From assembly GCA_946186915.1 (NCBI GenBank), contig CAMHOY010000003.1, positions 1 through 64,000 of the forward strand: 64,000 nt of DNA. The letters are read 5' to 3'. This document shows, piece after piece, positions 43,216 to 51,633 of this stretch. Position 1 is the stretch's first letter, and the number at the start of each line of letters is the position of its first letter. The stretch comes from an uncultured Bacteroidales bacterium. GTDB taxonomy: Bacteria; Bacteroidota; Bacteroidia; Bacteroidales; Paludibacteraceae. The notes beneath the pieces were generated by a model that did not search any database, was not told the origin of the DNA, and saw nothing but the letters and a program-made list of their open reading frames with translations. A program made the translations under genes and the position numbers.

Positions 43216-44016
43216 CTTCGGCTGCCTTCCGATATAAGCCAAAATGCCGCCATCAACATAAATAATCTGTCCGTTGACGGCATCACTCGCGTGGCTGGCG
43301 AGGAACACCGCCGTGCCGCCTAACTCATCCGCATCGAGCCATCTGCCTGCAGGAGTCTTCGCGCAGATAAAACTGTCGAACGGATGTTTGCTTCCGTCCG
43401 GCTGCGGCTCACGCAACGGTGCCGTCTGCGGCGTAGCAATATAACCCGGGCCAAGACCGTTGCACTGGATGTTGTACTCCCCGTACTCCGAGCAGATATT
43501 CTTGGTCAGCATCTTTAGTCCGCCTTTCGCTGCGGCGTAGGCACTCACCGTCTCGCGGCCCAACTCACTCATCATCGAGCAGATATTGATGATCTTCCCT
43601 TCGCGTCTTTCCATCATTTCCGGCAGTACCGCTGCACTCACGATATACGGTGCCACAAGGTCAATATCAATCACCTGCTGGAACTCCTCACGCTTCATCT
43701 CATGCATCGGGATACGTTTGATGATGCCGGCGTTGTTGACAAGAATGTCAATCTGTCCCACCTCTTTGTGAATGCGCTCTACCAGCTCCTTCACGGCTTT
43801 CTCATCCGTCACGTCGCATACATATCCCTTGACGTTTTCAATGCCTGCCGCCTTGTAATCTTCGATAGCCTTTGCGACAGCTTCTTCATGACGCGCATTG
43901 AAAATAATGGTCTTTGCCCCTGCCTGAGCAAACGCTTTCGCAATCGCGAAACCTATTCCGTAGCAAGCACCTGTCACCCAGGCGTTCTTGCCTTCCAAAC
44001 TAAACAAATTTGTCAT
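43213..44016 (-). CDS. kduD: 2-dehydro-3-deoxy-D-gluconate 5-dehydrogenase KduD
   Basis: A 267-residue classical SDR from the ATG at 44016; the TTG at 44028 would add four residues and is less likely. Motifs: NAD site TGACYGIGFAIAKAFAQAG, NNAGI, and the active site Ser/Tyr/Lys (SMMSELGRETVSAYAAAKGG). KduD reduces 2,5-diketo-3-deoxygluconate to KDG in the uronic acid pathway. It neighbours kduI, its pathway predecessor, which supports the assignment over other SDRs. Confidence 0.92.
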   Translation of the reverse strand: MTNLFSLEGKNAWVTGACYGIGFAIAKAFAQAGAKTIIFNARHEEAVAKAIEDYKAAGIENVKGYVCDVTDEKAVKELVERIHKEVGQIDILVNNAGIIKRIPMHEMKREEFQQVIDIDLVAPYIVSAAVLPEMMERREGKIINICSMMSELGRETVSAYAAAKGGLKMLTKNICSEYGEYNIQCNGLGPGYIATPQTAPLREPQPDGSKHPFDSFICAKTPAGRWLDADELGGTAVFLASHASDAVNGQIIYVDGGILAYIGRQPK

Positions 44017-44030
44017 TTTACAGTCCAATC

Positions 44031-44074
44031 GTTAGTTATTCGTTAGTAATAAGTTAGTAATAAGTTAGTTATTC
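44031..44074. repeat. Four 11-bp units GTTAGTWATWM between kduD and kduI
   Basis: GTTAGTTATTC, GTTAGTAATAA, GTTAGTAATAA, GTTAGTTATTC. Complement of the unit in the 27631-27674 array. It lies just upstream of kduD in the 110-bp gap; no other feature is visible there. Confidence 0.88.
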
Positions 44075-44126
44075 AGCCTACGTCACTTATCTGTAACTTC
44101 AAGACTGTTTCCCGGAAATGTTTTGG

Positions 44127-44969
44127 TTACTTCAAATCCGTAATCTTGCTGAAATCTTGATCTCCGTAGTCGAGGTTTTCGCCTCCCATACCCCAGATAA
44201 AAGTGTAATTATGGGTAGCTGCGGCGCTGTGAATGGACCACTCCGGACTCAGAACGGCTTGGTTGCCTTTCATCCAGATGTGGCGGGTCTCTTCTACTTC
44301 GCCCATGAAATGGCACACCGCTTGCTCTTCCGGCACTTCGAAATAGAAATATGCCTCCATACGGCGGCTGTGTACGTGCGCCGGCATCGTGTTCCATACA
44401 CTACCCGGAGCCAGTTCTGTCATGCCCATCTGTAACTGGCAAGTCGGCAGAACCTGGTTGACGAGCATCTTGTTAATATCGCGCTCGTTGGACATTTCCA
44501 AGCTTCCCATGTGGGCTACTACCGCATCTTTCTTCGTAACTTTCTTATTCGGGTACGCGCAATGGGCGGTCGTAGAGTTGAAGTAGAACAGCGCCGGCTT
44601 CTTTGCATCCAAGCTCTCGAACTTCACTTCGCGGTCGCCGCGGCCGAGGTACAAAGCCTCTTTGTAATCCAACTCAAACACCTCATCGCCCGCAATCACT
44701 CTTCCTTTGCCGCCCACATTGAAGATACCCATCTCACGGCGGGTCAGGAAATACGGCGCTTTCAGCGGATCAATCGCCTCCAGCAGCAGGGTCTCACCAA
44801 CCGGCATCGCACCGCCTACAATCATTCGGTCGTACATCGAATAGACCATGTTCACTTCGTTCTTTACAAACACGTTCTCGATGAGGAAATCTTTTCTCAG
44901 ACGAGTAGTGTCATAATTCTTTGCGTCCGTCGGGTTCGACGCGTAGCGCACTTCATAATTCGTTTTCAT
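44127..44969 (-). CDS. kduI: 5-dehydro-4-deoxy-D-glucuronate isomerase KduI
   Basis: A 280-residue cupin-fold isomerase: MKTNYEVRYASNPTDAKNYD at the start, then GGAMPVGETLLLEAIDPLKA, FLTRREMGIFNVGGKG, the metal-binding MPAHVHSRRMEAYFYFEVPE histidines and glutamate, and HNYTFIWGMGGENLDYGD. Produces the substrate of KduD from DKI, the product of pectin or other uronan lyases. No lyase is present in the window, so polysaccharide cleavage must be encoded elsewhere. Confidence 0.95.
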   Translation of the reverse strand: MKTNYEVRYASNPTDAKNYDTTRLRKDFLIENVFVKNEVNMVYSMYDRMIVGGAMPVGETLLLEAIDPLKAPYFLTRREMGIFNVGGKGRVIAGDEVFELDYKEALYLGRGDREVKFESLDAKKPALFYFNSTTAHCAYPNKKVTKKDAVVAHMGSLEMSNERDINKMLVNQVLPTCQLQMGMTELAPGSVWNTMPAHVHSRRMEAYFYFEVPEEQAVCHFMGEVEETRHIWMKGNQAVLSPEWSIHSAAATHNYTFIWGMGGENLDYGDQDFSKITDLK

Positions 44970-44979
44970 ATCTTAGTAA

Positions 44980-45007
44980 TTTTTAATTCTTAATTTTTAA
45001 TTTTTAA
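44980..45007. repeat. Four 7-bp units TTTTTAA at the kduI/PorT-like junction
   Basis: TTTTTAA, TTCTTAA, TTTTTAA, TTTTTAA. It contains the stop codon of the beta-barrel protein (44990-44992). A similar array (TTCTAAT, TTTTAAT) is at 60138-60165. Confidence 0.8.
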
Positions 45008-45691
45008 TTTCTTCTTAATCGGCCATAACCATGCGAAGTTGACACTCAGGTCTATCGGACTGGCCATGGAGAAGTAGTCCGTGAGGGACGTTCCGTAAAC
45101 CCCTCCGAAGGAGAACTCGAAGCGTGCCTCTATTTGATACACTCCTGCGCGGGCAGTGGGAAAAGAAACGCCGGTGCCGGCTAACAGTCCCCAGTAGAAT
45201 GGATGGTCGATAGGTTGATATTCCGTTTGTCCGAGGCCGTTCACCAGCACGCCCTTGTTGCCCTCGTCTTTGATACAATAACCAATCTGCGGACCGAGGT
45301 TGAAGATCCACCGGCAGGTGCGGCTGCCGAAGTTCAGATGCATGAGAATCGGCAGGTTGATGTAATGCAGGTTGCGCTCGTAGCGTTCTCCTGCCGCGTT
45401 CTTCTCCGCCCATCCGCGATGGACGTAGTTGAGTTCCATCTGAAAGGCGCAGTATTTATGTCCGGCATAGCGGAAGACGAGTCCGCCGTTGCCGCCGAGT
45501 ACACAGGCATTCGTAATGGGTGTCATGTTCGCCACGACGGGGCGAAAGATCATCGAACTGGCTGTCACACCGCCATGCACGCCGAGAAAGAACTCCCGTT
45601 CGCGCAAGCGGGGTTGAGCCTGCAGGCTTAGTGTGCACATTACGGCACACAACGTGCAGAAGAGGATTAATATGTGACGACTTCTACGCAT
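44990..45691 (-). CDS. PorT-type outer membrane beta-barrel protein
   Basis: 233 residues from the ATG at 45691, which opens a signal peptide (HILILFCTLCAVMCTLSLQAQ). Upstream methionine at 45775 gives an arginine-rich non-signal start inside the neighbouring gene. Alternating strands typical of eight-stranded barrels: FFLGVHGGVTASSM, YCAFQMELNYVHRGW, YINLPILMHLNFG, WIFNLGPQIGYCI. Resembles PorT/porin-family proteins; whether it is the T9SS PorT cannot be said. It overlaps the upstream LysM gene by 25 bp in another frame. Confidence 0.75.
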   Translation of the reverse strand: MRRSRHILILFCTLCAVMCTLSLQAQPRLREREFFLGVHGGVTASSMIFRPVVANMTPITNACVLGGNGGLVFRYAGHKYCAFQMELNYVHRGWAEKNAAGERYERNLHYINLPILMHLNFGSRTCRWIFNLGPQIGYCIKDEGNKGVLVNGLGQTEYQPIDHPFYWGLLAGTGVSFPTARAGVYQIEARFEFSFGGVYGTSLTDYFSMASPIDLSVNFAWLWPIKKKLKIKN

Positions 45692-47052
45692 GCGTTTTGA
45701 TATCCTCCGTGTTCCACTTGTTGCCAACGAATAGGAGATTGTAATCCTGTATGTTCTTGTGCACCGTGAAGCCATGCAACGAGGGCTTGCATCAAGTCAT
45801 ACCCCAAGAGATCATAACGCGGGGTCTCGGATACATGTTCGTCAGAGAAATAGGTCTCCCACAAGCGGTTGTATTGATGGAGGTTCGTGTGGCTCGAGAA
45901 GAGCGAGGTATAAACAGCAGGGATACGCAAATCCTCTTTTGTCCAACTGAACTGACTGACGATGCGGACACGGTAACCGTCCTGCTGCAGTTTGGCAATA
46001 TGAGGCAAAGCCATGCGCACCAACTGATAGCGGTCGCTATGGAGCAGGATGATATTCTCTTTTGCAGGATCGAGGGCGTACGTAGCGGAGTCAACCATCA
46101 AGTCGTGGAGGCCAAGAGCCGTGTAAGGGATGCCATGCGCTCTCATCTGCTTGCGGAGAGTACGCACCGATGCGGCGAGGTCGTCGTCCCTTACTTCGAC
46201 AGCCACAAAATGTGCATCGCGTGTCTTCATCCATGCGCAGAGACTGTCCGCTTCCTGTTGGTCGGTCGAGTTGAACTGCAATACATACGGATGTTTTTCC
46301 AGGTCCAAGTCATCACTGAAAGGCAAGAGAAGAGGAACCTGATGCGTTTCGCACCATGTCGCCATACGCTCTATTTGAATAGGATACACAAGGCCTAAGA
46401 TACCCTGTACACTGTCCAACTCGGTGCTGTCACACAGAGCCGTAACACGACGTTCGCTGCGTTCGCTGTCATAAGCGCGCAGACGATAGTACGTACTGTC
46501 GTTCTGCAGGTCATGAAGGGCTAACAGTGCTCCCTGGTAGAACTCCATCATGCGCTCCGCATTGACACTCCGCTTGACCTGACGGCTCTCGAAAGGCAGG
46601 AGAATAGCCAGTTCTACAATACGGCGCGGAGTAGGAGCGAGACTGTCCGTTGAGAGCGTGTCTCTCGTCAGACTGTCAGCGGACGCAGGTACCACAACGG
46701 CTGTGTCCGCCGGAAGGATTTCGGGCGCAACAACGGTCTCGGTGATCACGGTCTCTACCACCTTGGCTTGCGTCTGTTTGATCACAGGCCGTTTGGTCGG
46801 AAGGAGAATGATCTCGCCGTAATGCAGCCCGCGTTCGCGTAACTGCGGGTTCAGACGGATGATGTCAGACTGCGGCACATTGAAGTTGACACCGATACGG
46901 TATAAACCAATACTCCGCTCCACCTGGTAGCGATACACCTCTTCCCCGTTGACCGTGTCAAGCGGGTAGTTCAATAACTCTTGCGCCTTTGCCTGAATAA
47001 AGAACAAGGAACAAAAGGCAAGGATATAAAATTTACAACTTTTTCCAATCAT
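45667..47052 (-). CDS. LysM plus periplasmic-binding-protein fold protein
   Basis: A 461-residue exported protein (signal peptide 1-23, ending AKA). LysM-like domain at about 40-88 (RYQVERSIGLYRIGVNFNVP, then LNPQLRERGLHYGEIILLP), a Thr/Val-rich linker, and a C-terminal PBP1-type fold (about 140-450: LAILLPFE, GALLALHDLQND, VQGILGLVYPIQIERMATWC, LLPFSDDLDL, NIILLHSDR). This family probably senses or binds a ligand while held on peptidoglycan; ligand unknown. Follows gldG. Confidence 0.82.
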   Translation of the reverse strand: MIGKSCKFYILAFCSLFFIQAKAQELLNYPLDTVNGEEVYRYQVERSIGLYRIGVNFNVPQSDIIRLNPQLRERGLHYGEIILLPTKRPVIKQTQAKVVETVITETVVAPEILPADTAVVVPASADSLTRDTLSTDSLAPTPRRIVELAILLPFESRQVKRSVNAERMMEFYQGALLALHDLQNDSTYYRLRAYDSERSERRVTALCDSTELDSVQGILGLVYPIQIERMATWCETHQVPLLLPFSDDLDLEKHPYVLQFNSTDQQEADSLCAWMKTRDAHFVAVEVRDDDLAASVRTLRKQMRAHGIPYTALGLHDLMVDSATYALDPAKENIILLHSDRYQLVRMALPHIAKLQQDGYRVRIVSQFSWTKEDLRIPAVYTSLFSSHTNLHQYNRLWETYFSDEHVSETPRYDLLGYDLMQALVAWLHGAQEHTGLQSPIRWQQVEHGGYQNACVEVVTY

Positions 47053-47057
47053 CTTCT

Positions 47058-47092
47058 CTAAACACTAAACACTAAACTCTAAACACTAAACC
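47058..47092. repeat. Five 7-bp units CTAAACA at the gldG/LysM junction
   Basis: CTAAACA, CTAAACA, CTAAACT, CTAAACA, CTAAACC. The last unit contains the gldG stop codon (47086-47088). Reverse complement family of the ruvA/sprA array. Confidence 0.88.
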
Positions 47093-48738
47093 CTCTTAGC
47101 GTATTTTCTTTTTCTGACCACAAACACCGTGCCGCCGATGAGCGCAAGGATCGCAACGGGGCAGATAGTGCTGATCAGTTGTATCTTCATTCGTTCTTCG
47201 TGCGCGCGTCTGTCGTTAATCAGACGTAGTGCAACATCTTTCTCCCGCAGGGCGATGAGTCCCTCGGCGTCGGTGAGCCATAGCACGGCATTGACAATCA
47301 TGTCACGGTTGGAGAACTGCATGCCGCTGTATCGGTCGTAACCCATCGGCAGCGGCTGGTTTTTCTGCAACTCATTGATGACGATGCTTCCCGAAGCGAT
47401 GACCACTTGACGGGTCGGTACACCGGTCTTACGGACGGGTTCATCGGTCATCACTCCTTCAGGTACCATGCGGTGCGCATAAGCGCTGTTGAAGGCTCCT
47501 TCGAGGGAGACGGCCACCGGTACGTATTGGTACTTGAACTCCGACATGTCAGGGTTCATGTCGCTCAGGTTCACTTCTCCGGGCGTAGCCGTGATTCGAC
47601 TGGCGGTGCTGGTAGCAAGGAGGATACGTTTCTCAATGCCGTCTTCTCCGCCCACGGCGTCAATAGGACTGACGAAAGTACTCATCACCTGTCCCATGTT
47701 CTTCGTGATAGGTGAACCCTGACTGGTCAGTAGCAGCGGGGCATACGTCCACGGCATGGGTTGGAAATTCGGGTGCTCGGCATCGGAGGACACATTGACG
47801 GGTATCGGCAGACACTGTACGTCCTGTACCAGGGCGGGATTGACGCGCACGCCATAACGGAAGAGCAGGTCGGTCAGACCGAGATCCAAGGGGATGATAG
47901 GCGTAAAACCGTCTTTCTGTAGCACCTCCTCACTCAGTTGCACACCGTTGAGCGCCCATAAGACCGCCCCGCCACGCATGATGTACTGGTCGATGATGAA
48001 CCGCTCCTGATCGCTGAAGGCCGTCTGCGGCGCAAGGATCAGTATAGCTTGATAGCCGTCCAATATGTGTGCGTTCACTCGTTCATCCGTTAAACCTTCA
48101 CTCGTTATACTTCCTCTGTCCACTTGGAAATACTTGCTGAGCGCCGTCATCAGGTCGTACGTGTGTGCCTCATCGGGTTCGCCGTGTCCCTCGAGGATAG
48201 CTACACGCGGCGTCTCCTGCTGCGTGAGCAGGTGAAGGGCTTCCATGAAAGCGAACTCCAACTGCTCGATGCTGGCGTTGAGGTTCTCTTCGCCGCTGAG
48301 TCCGCGGGTGTTCTTGAGGAGCGTCACCACCGCACGCTTGCCTTTGTACCTCATCAGAGCGTACGGAAAGACCGTCGTCTGCGCCGTCTTGCCGTTCTGT
48401 TCACGCTCGTGGATGATGATTGGCGAGAGACCTAAGGAGTCTCCTTTCACCTTTAACCTTTCATCATTCACTTTGACGATGTCAGCATAGACATCAAATT
48501 CTTCGATGGTCTCTTGAGCGGCTTTCCTAAGCCGCCGGAAACCCGCATTGAGGTCACCGTCCAGAAGAAGGGTCACTTCGATAGGTGCATCGGTCGAACG
48601 CAACAAGGTCTTGGAGGCCTCGCTCAGGCTGTAATGCTTGTCGTCCGTCATGTCCCAACGAACAGGACACACTTGCAGCTCCCCGTATAAACACAGGAAC
48701 AGTCCAACGATAAATATGTACGGCGCGTACTTTTTCAC
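47086..48738 (-). CDS. gldG: Gliding-motility ABC transporter-associated protein GldG
   Basis: A 550-residue protein starting at GTG (48738). Features: one N-terminal membrane segment, WDMTDDKHYSLSEASKTLLR (the GldG signature), a DUF4350/GldG-type extracytoplasmic domain with EGHGEPDEAHTYDL, and a C-terminal membrane helix (ISTICPVAILALIGGTVFVV). In gliding bacteria it works with the permease GldF and ATPase GldA; neither is adjacent here. Two in-frame arrays are present: residues about 211-222 from five 8-bp units (48072-48109) and about 90-98 from four 7-bp units (48444-48471). Confidence 0.88.
   Translation of the reverse strand: MKKYAPYIFIVGLFLCLYGELQVCPVRWDMTDDKHYSLSEASKTLLRSTDAPIEVTLLLDGDLNAGFRRLRKAAQETIEEFDVYADIVKVNDERLKVKGDSLGLSPIIIHEREQNGKTAQTTVFPYALMRYKGKRAVVTLLKNTRGLSGEENLNASIEQLEFAFMEALHLLTQQETPRVAILEGHGEPDEAHTYDLMTALSKYFQVDRGSITSEGLTDERVNAHILDGYQAILILAPQTAFSDQERFIIDQYIMRGGAVLWALNGVQLSEEVLQKDGFTPIIPLDLGLTDLLFRYGVRVNPALVQDVQCLPIPVNVSSDAEHPNFQPMPWTYAPLLLTSQGSPITKNMGQVMSTFVSPIDAVGGEDGIEKRILLATSTASRITATPGEVNLSDMNPDMSEFKYQYVPVAVSLEGAFNSAYAHRMVPEGVMTDEPVRKTGVPTRQVVIASGSIVINELQKNQPLPMGYDRYSGMQFSNRDMIVNAVLWLTDAEGLIALREKDVALRLINDRRAHEERMKIQLISTICPVAILALIGGTVFVVRKRKYAKRV
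48072..48109. repeat. Five near-8-bp CGTTCACT-type units inside gldG
   Basis: CGTTCACT, CGTTCATC, CGTTAAAC, CTTCACT, CGTTATAC. Translated by gldG as ITSEGLTDERVNA. The same CGTTCAYC family makes up arrays at 54455-54510 and 55263-55294. Confidence 0.75.
48444..48471. repeat. Four 7-bp CTTTCAC units inside gldG
   Basis: CTTTCAC, CTTTAAC, CTTTCAT, CATTCAC, read by gldG as VNDERLKVKG. Same family as 50071-50098 and, in reverse, the units in and around ispD. Confidence 0.8.
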
Positions 48739-48775
48739 CTCTAACCCTCTAATCCACTAACCTCTAAACACTAAA
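48739..48775. repeat. 7/8-bp array exactly filling the parvulin/gldG gap
   Basis: CTCTAAC, CCTCTAAT, CCACTAAC, CTCTAAA, CACTAAA: 37 bases, precisely the space between the gldG start codon and the parvulin stop codon. Confidence 0.82.
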
Positions 48776-50563
48776 CTATTTCCTAATCTTCTTCCAAACG
48801 TCCTCGTTGATCACCACCGGATACTTGGCGCGCAGGCGCTCAATCCATGCTTTTTCGAGGAAGTCCTGGTAGTCGGTGGTCACTTTGCCTTTCTCGTCAT
48901 CCCACGCTGCGGGGGCTTTGAGTTTCTTACCTACACAAACGACGTAAGGCAGTTGCTCGTTCGGGGTAAACTCGGCTTTCTTCACCTTGAGTCCGTACTT
49001 GTCCACAGCGGCGTTCTTGCCCTGCTCCCAGAGACCGCGTTGTGCTTTCACATAGACGGTGCTGTCCTGGTTGATACGACGGGCGATATAACTCTTCACG
49101 GAGTCGGGCTCGGCACTACGGATGATAGCCTGCGCAGCGCGGGCACTGTTCTTGTCTTTGCATTGCAGCAACCAACCCTTGAAGTGCGGCTTGTCCCATG
49201 TGTATTTCTTCTTGTTGGCGGCGAAGAACTGCTCGAGGCCGGCGGTGTCTTTTGCGGCTTTGTCCCATACCTCGCGGAGCGATACTTCGAAGAGCAGGAT
49301 GCCGTCATGGTACTCCTGTACGAGGTTCTTCAGTTCCGGATATTTCTCCTCGAGGTGCTCGTCGGCATAGGCTTTCACTTCCTCGTCCGTCATGCTGGCC
49401 GGCAGGTTATATTCCTTACGGGTCTTGCGAACAAAACTCTTGTCGGCTTCCTTGGCGCGCTCGTCGCGCATCACCTGGCGTTCTACCTGCGTACGGATCG
49501 AATCAAGAGGTTGGATGCCGCGTTCGCCTTCTTTATACAGGATATGCCATCCGTACATTGTCCGGAAGGGCGCACTGATCTGACCTGTCTCGAGCGAGAA
49601 AGCAGCGTCTTCAAAAGGTTTGACCATCATGCCTTTGCCGAACCATCCGAGGTCACCGCCGCGAGCACTGCTGCCGCGGTCTTCGGATTCGATCTTGGCT
49701 ACCTCGCCGAAGTTCTCCGCTGTCACGATGGCTGCGATGGAATCGATGACGATCTTCTTGGCGGCGATGATCGAGTCTTCGTTCTCGCCGCGCGGCGTCA
49801 TCTTCATGATATGACTGGCTTTGACCTCTTTGTGGTCACGCTCTTCCTCGACGAGGACGATATGCCACCCGTATTGCGTGCGGAAAGGAGCGCTGATCTT
49901 ACCCACCTCGGTGTCATAGACAGCCTCCTCGAGCGGATAGACATAACGGAACGGAGTGATCCATCCCAACTCACCGCCGGTCTCTTGTACGGAAGGATCC
50001 GTACTGAGTTCGCGTGCTACGTCTGCGAACGGTTCTGCAGGCATGCGTTTCTCCACATTGCGCCATTTGCCTTTCACTTTCTTTCTTTCACTTTTCATCT
50101 TACCGATGGTCACGCGCTCGTAAGCGTCGTTGATCTTCGCGAGCGCCTCTGCCTGCGCCGCACTGTCCGCGTTCATCGGACACTGGATGGCGATGTGAGC
50201 CGCACGGCGGTCTTTGGCCATGTGACGCCAACTCATCTCAATAAGGCTGTCCAGCGCTGCGTCGTCCTGCAGGTACTTCGGAGTAGCCTGCGCACGGTAA
50301 CCTTTCAACTCTTTCTTGAACGCCTCGGTCGTGTCGATACCCTGTGCCTCGGCTTCCACCACTTTGAGCTTGAAGTTAATGAACATGTCCAGGTACTCGT
50401 CCATGGTCTTGGGGTCGATGGCTCCTGCCTGGTTGTTTTTCTCGTAGATGTAGAGGAACTCCTCCGCACTCACCGGTTGGCCGTTGATCGTCATCAGCGG
50501 CTTGTCTTGAGCCATCATGCTCAGGCTCAATACTGCAACGATAAATAAAAATGCTTTTTTCAT
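48776..50563 (-). CDS. Periplasmic peptidyl-prolyl isomerase with two parvulin domains
   Basis: A 595-residue exported protein (signal peptide 1-18, ending MMA). SurA-like N-terminal helical region, then two parvulin (PpiC) domains at about 110-230 (RRAAHIAIQCP, GGELGWITPFRYVYPLEEAVY, IVLVEEERDH) and about 240-345 (VKASHIMKMTPR, RGGDLGWFGKGMMVKPFEDA, HILYKEGER). A long C-terminal region follows. Assists folding of outer-membrane proteins. Residues about 156-166 (KMKSERKKVKG) come from a 7-bp array. Its start overlaps the DHH gene by ATGA. Confidence 0.9.
   Translation of the reverse strand: MKKAFLFIVAVLSLSMMAQDKPLMTINGQPVSAEEFLYIYEKNNQAGAIDPKTMDEYLDMFINFKLKVVEAEAQGIDTTEAFKKELKGYRAQATPKYLQDDAALDSLIEMSWRHMAKDRRAAHIAIQCPMNADSAAQAEALAKINDAYERVTIGKMKSERKKVKGKWRNVEKRMPAEPFADVARELSTDPSVQETGGELGWITPFRYVYPLEEAVYDTEVGKISAPFRTQYGWHIVLVEEERDHKEVKASHIMKMTPRGENEDSIIAAKKIVIDSIAAIVTAENFGEVAKIESEDRGSSARGGDLGWFGKGMMVKPFEDAAFSLETGQISAPFRTMYGWHILYKEGERGIQPLDSIRTQVERQVMRDERAKEADKSFVRKTRKEYNLPASMTDEEVKAYADEHLEEKYPELKNLVQEYHDGILLFEVSLREVWDKAAKDTAGLEQFFAANKKKYTWDKPHFKGWLLQCKDKNSARAAQAIIRSAEPDSVKSYIARRINQDSTVYVKAQRGLWEQGKNAAVDKYGLKVKKAEFTPNEQLPYVVCVGKKLKAPAAWDDEKGKVTTDYQDFLEKAWIERLRAKYPVVINEDVWKKIRK
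50071..50098. repeat. Four 7-bp CTTTCAC units inside the parvulin gene
   Basis: CTTTCAC, TTTCTTT, CTTTCAC, TTTTCAT. Translated as KMKSERKKVKG. Located in the first parvulin domain. Confidence 0.75.
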
Positions 50564-51630
50564 TTCAGGTATTTTTTGTATGTTTGTTCAAAAAGTCTTA
50601 CTGCTTGTCCGATAGTGCCGAACAGTTCGCCTCCTGAGGCGTTGGCATGTCCTCCGCCGTGGAAGACCTCATGAGCCCATATATTGACGGGGCGGTCGCC
50701 TTGTGAACGGAAGGAGATACGGATGCGGGACTTGGGCGTTCCGGGCTTGGCGCGCTCTTCACGCATGAAGACGGAATAATAGACATCGCTGATCTGCAAC
50801 GGCATGTTCACCAGTCCTTCGGTGTCGCCCACCTGATAATGGTACTGCTCCAGTTCGTCCGCAGAGAGGGTGATGAGCGCCAGGTGGTGCTCCGGGTAGA
50901 TGCGCATCTTGCGATAAAGGGCGTAGCCCGTAAGACGGACGCGGTGCTCGGAGTATTGGTTAAAGACGGCGTTGTATATCGCATCTTTCTGCACGCCCGC
51001 GCGTAGCAAAGCGGCGATGATGTCGTACAACTCCGCACGCGTGGAGTTATAACTGAAATTACCCGTGTCCGTCATCAGTCCCGTATAGATACATGTCGCC
51101 ACCTCTTCCGTTAACCGTTCACTCGTTAACCGTTCACTCGTTAACACCTTATACACTATCTCGCATGCCGAAGACGCCTCCGGATGAGAGTGCACCTCCG
51201 TCCAGAATCCCTCATCCGCTAATCCTTTCGCCCTCTCATCCATCAAATGATGGTCGATGAGAATCTTCGGACAGGGGTTGGCGAGCATCTTCTCGCCCAC
51301 CGGCCCGATACGTTTGGGGTCGTTGAAGTCGGTGCAGAGGAAGAGGTCCGCGGCGGCGAGGATGTCGTCGCACACAGCGCTCTCTTTCTCGTACACATGC
51401 ACTCGCTCCGCACCCGGCATCCAGTTGAAGAAAGCAGGGAAAGCATTCGGTACGATGACAGATACACTCGCGCTCTCAGCGCGTTTACACAGCGGCTCTG
51501 CCGCGTTTAACTGTGCCTCCGGCACGTTTAACCGGTTATACAGCGCGAGCGCCGAACCCATGGCATCGCCGTCGGGAGCCATGTGCGTGAGAATGACGAT
51601 ATGTTGTGCGTGTTGCAGAAGCTCTTTCAT
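50560..51630 (-). CDS. DHH/DHHA1 phosphoesterase, NrnA-like
   Basis: A 356-residue protein: HMAPDGDAMGSALALY (metal site), TDFNDPKRI, the DHH motif in ILIDHHLMDE, TGLMTDTGNFSYNSTR, and the C-terminal DHHA1 glycine-rich VFHGGGHANASGG. Such enzymes degrade short RNA oligomers (nanoRNase) and pAp, or c-di-AMP linear products. Residues about 163-174 (LTSERLTSERLT) come from a 15-bp direct repeat with 7/8-bp substructure (51109-51145). Overlaps the parvulin gene downstream. Confidence 0.92.
   Translation of the reverse strand: MKELLQHAQHIVILTHMAPDGDAMGSALALYNRLNVPEAQLNAAEPLCKRAESASVSVIVPNAFPAFFNWMPGAERVHVYEKESAVCDDILAAADLFLCTDFNDPKRIGPVGEKMLANPCPKILIDHHLMDERAKGLADEGFWTEVHSHPEASSACEIVYKVLTSERLTSERLTEEVATCIYTGLMTDTGNFSYNSTRAELYDIIAALLRAGVQKDAIYNAVFNQYSEHRVRLTGYALYRKMRIYPEHHLALITLSADELEQYHYQVGDTEGLVNMPLQISDVYYSVFMREERAKPGTPKSRIRISFRSQGDRPVNIWAHEVFHGGGHANASGGELFGTIGQAVRLFEQTYKKYLK
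51109..51145. repeat. 15-bp direct repeat (7+8 units) inside the DHH gene
   Basis: CGTTAAC, CGTTCACT, CGTTAAC, CGTTCACT, CGTTAAC. Because 15 is a multiple of three, the reading frame repeats a pentapeptide, LTSER. Confidence 0.82.
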
Positions 51631-51633
51631 GTC

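Noticed and set aside
48953..50548. 531-codon plus-strand frame opposite the parvulin gene
   Set aside because: Antisense shadow: the minus-strand gene has full parvulin domains; the opposite frame has no recognisable motif.
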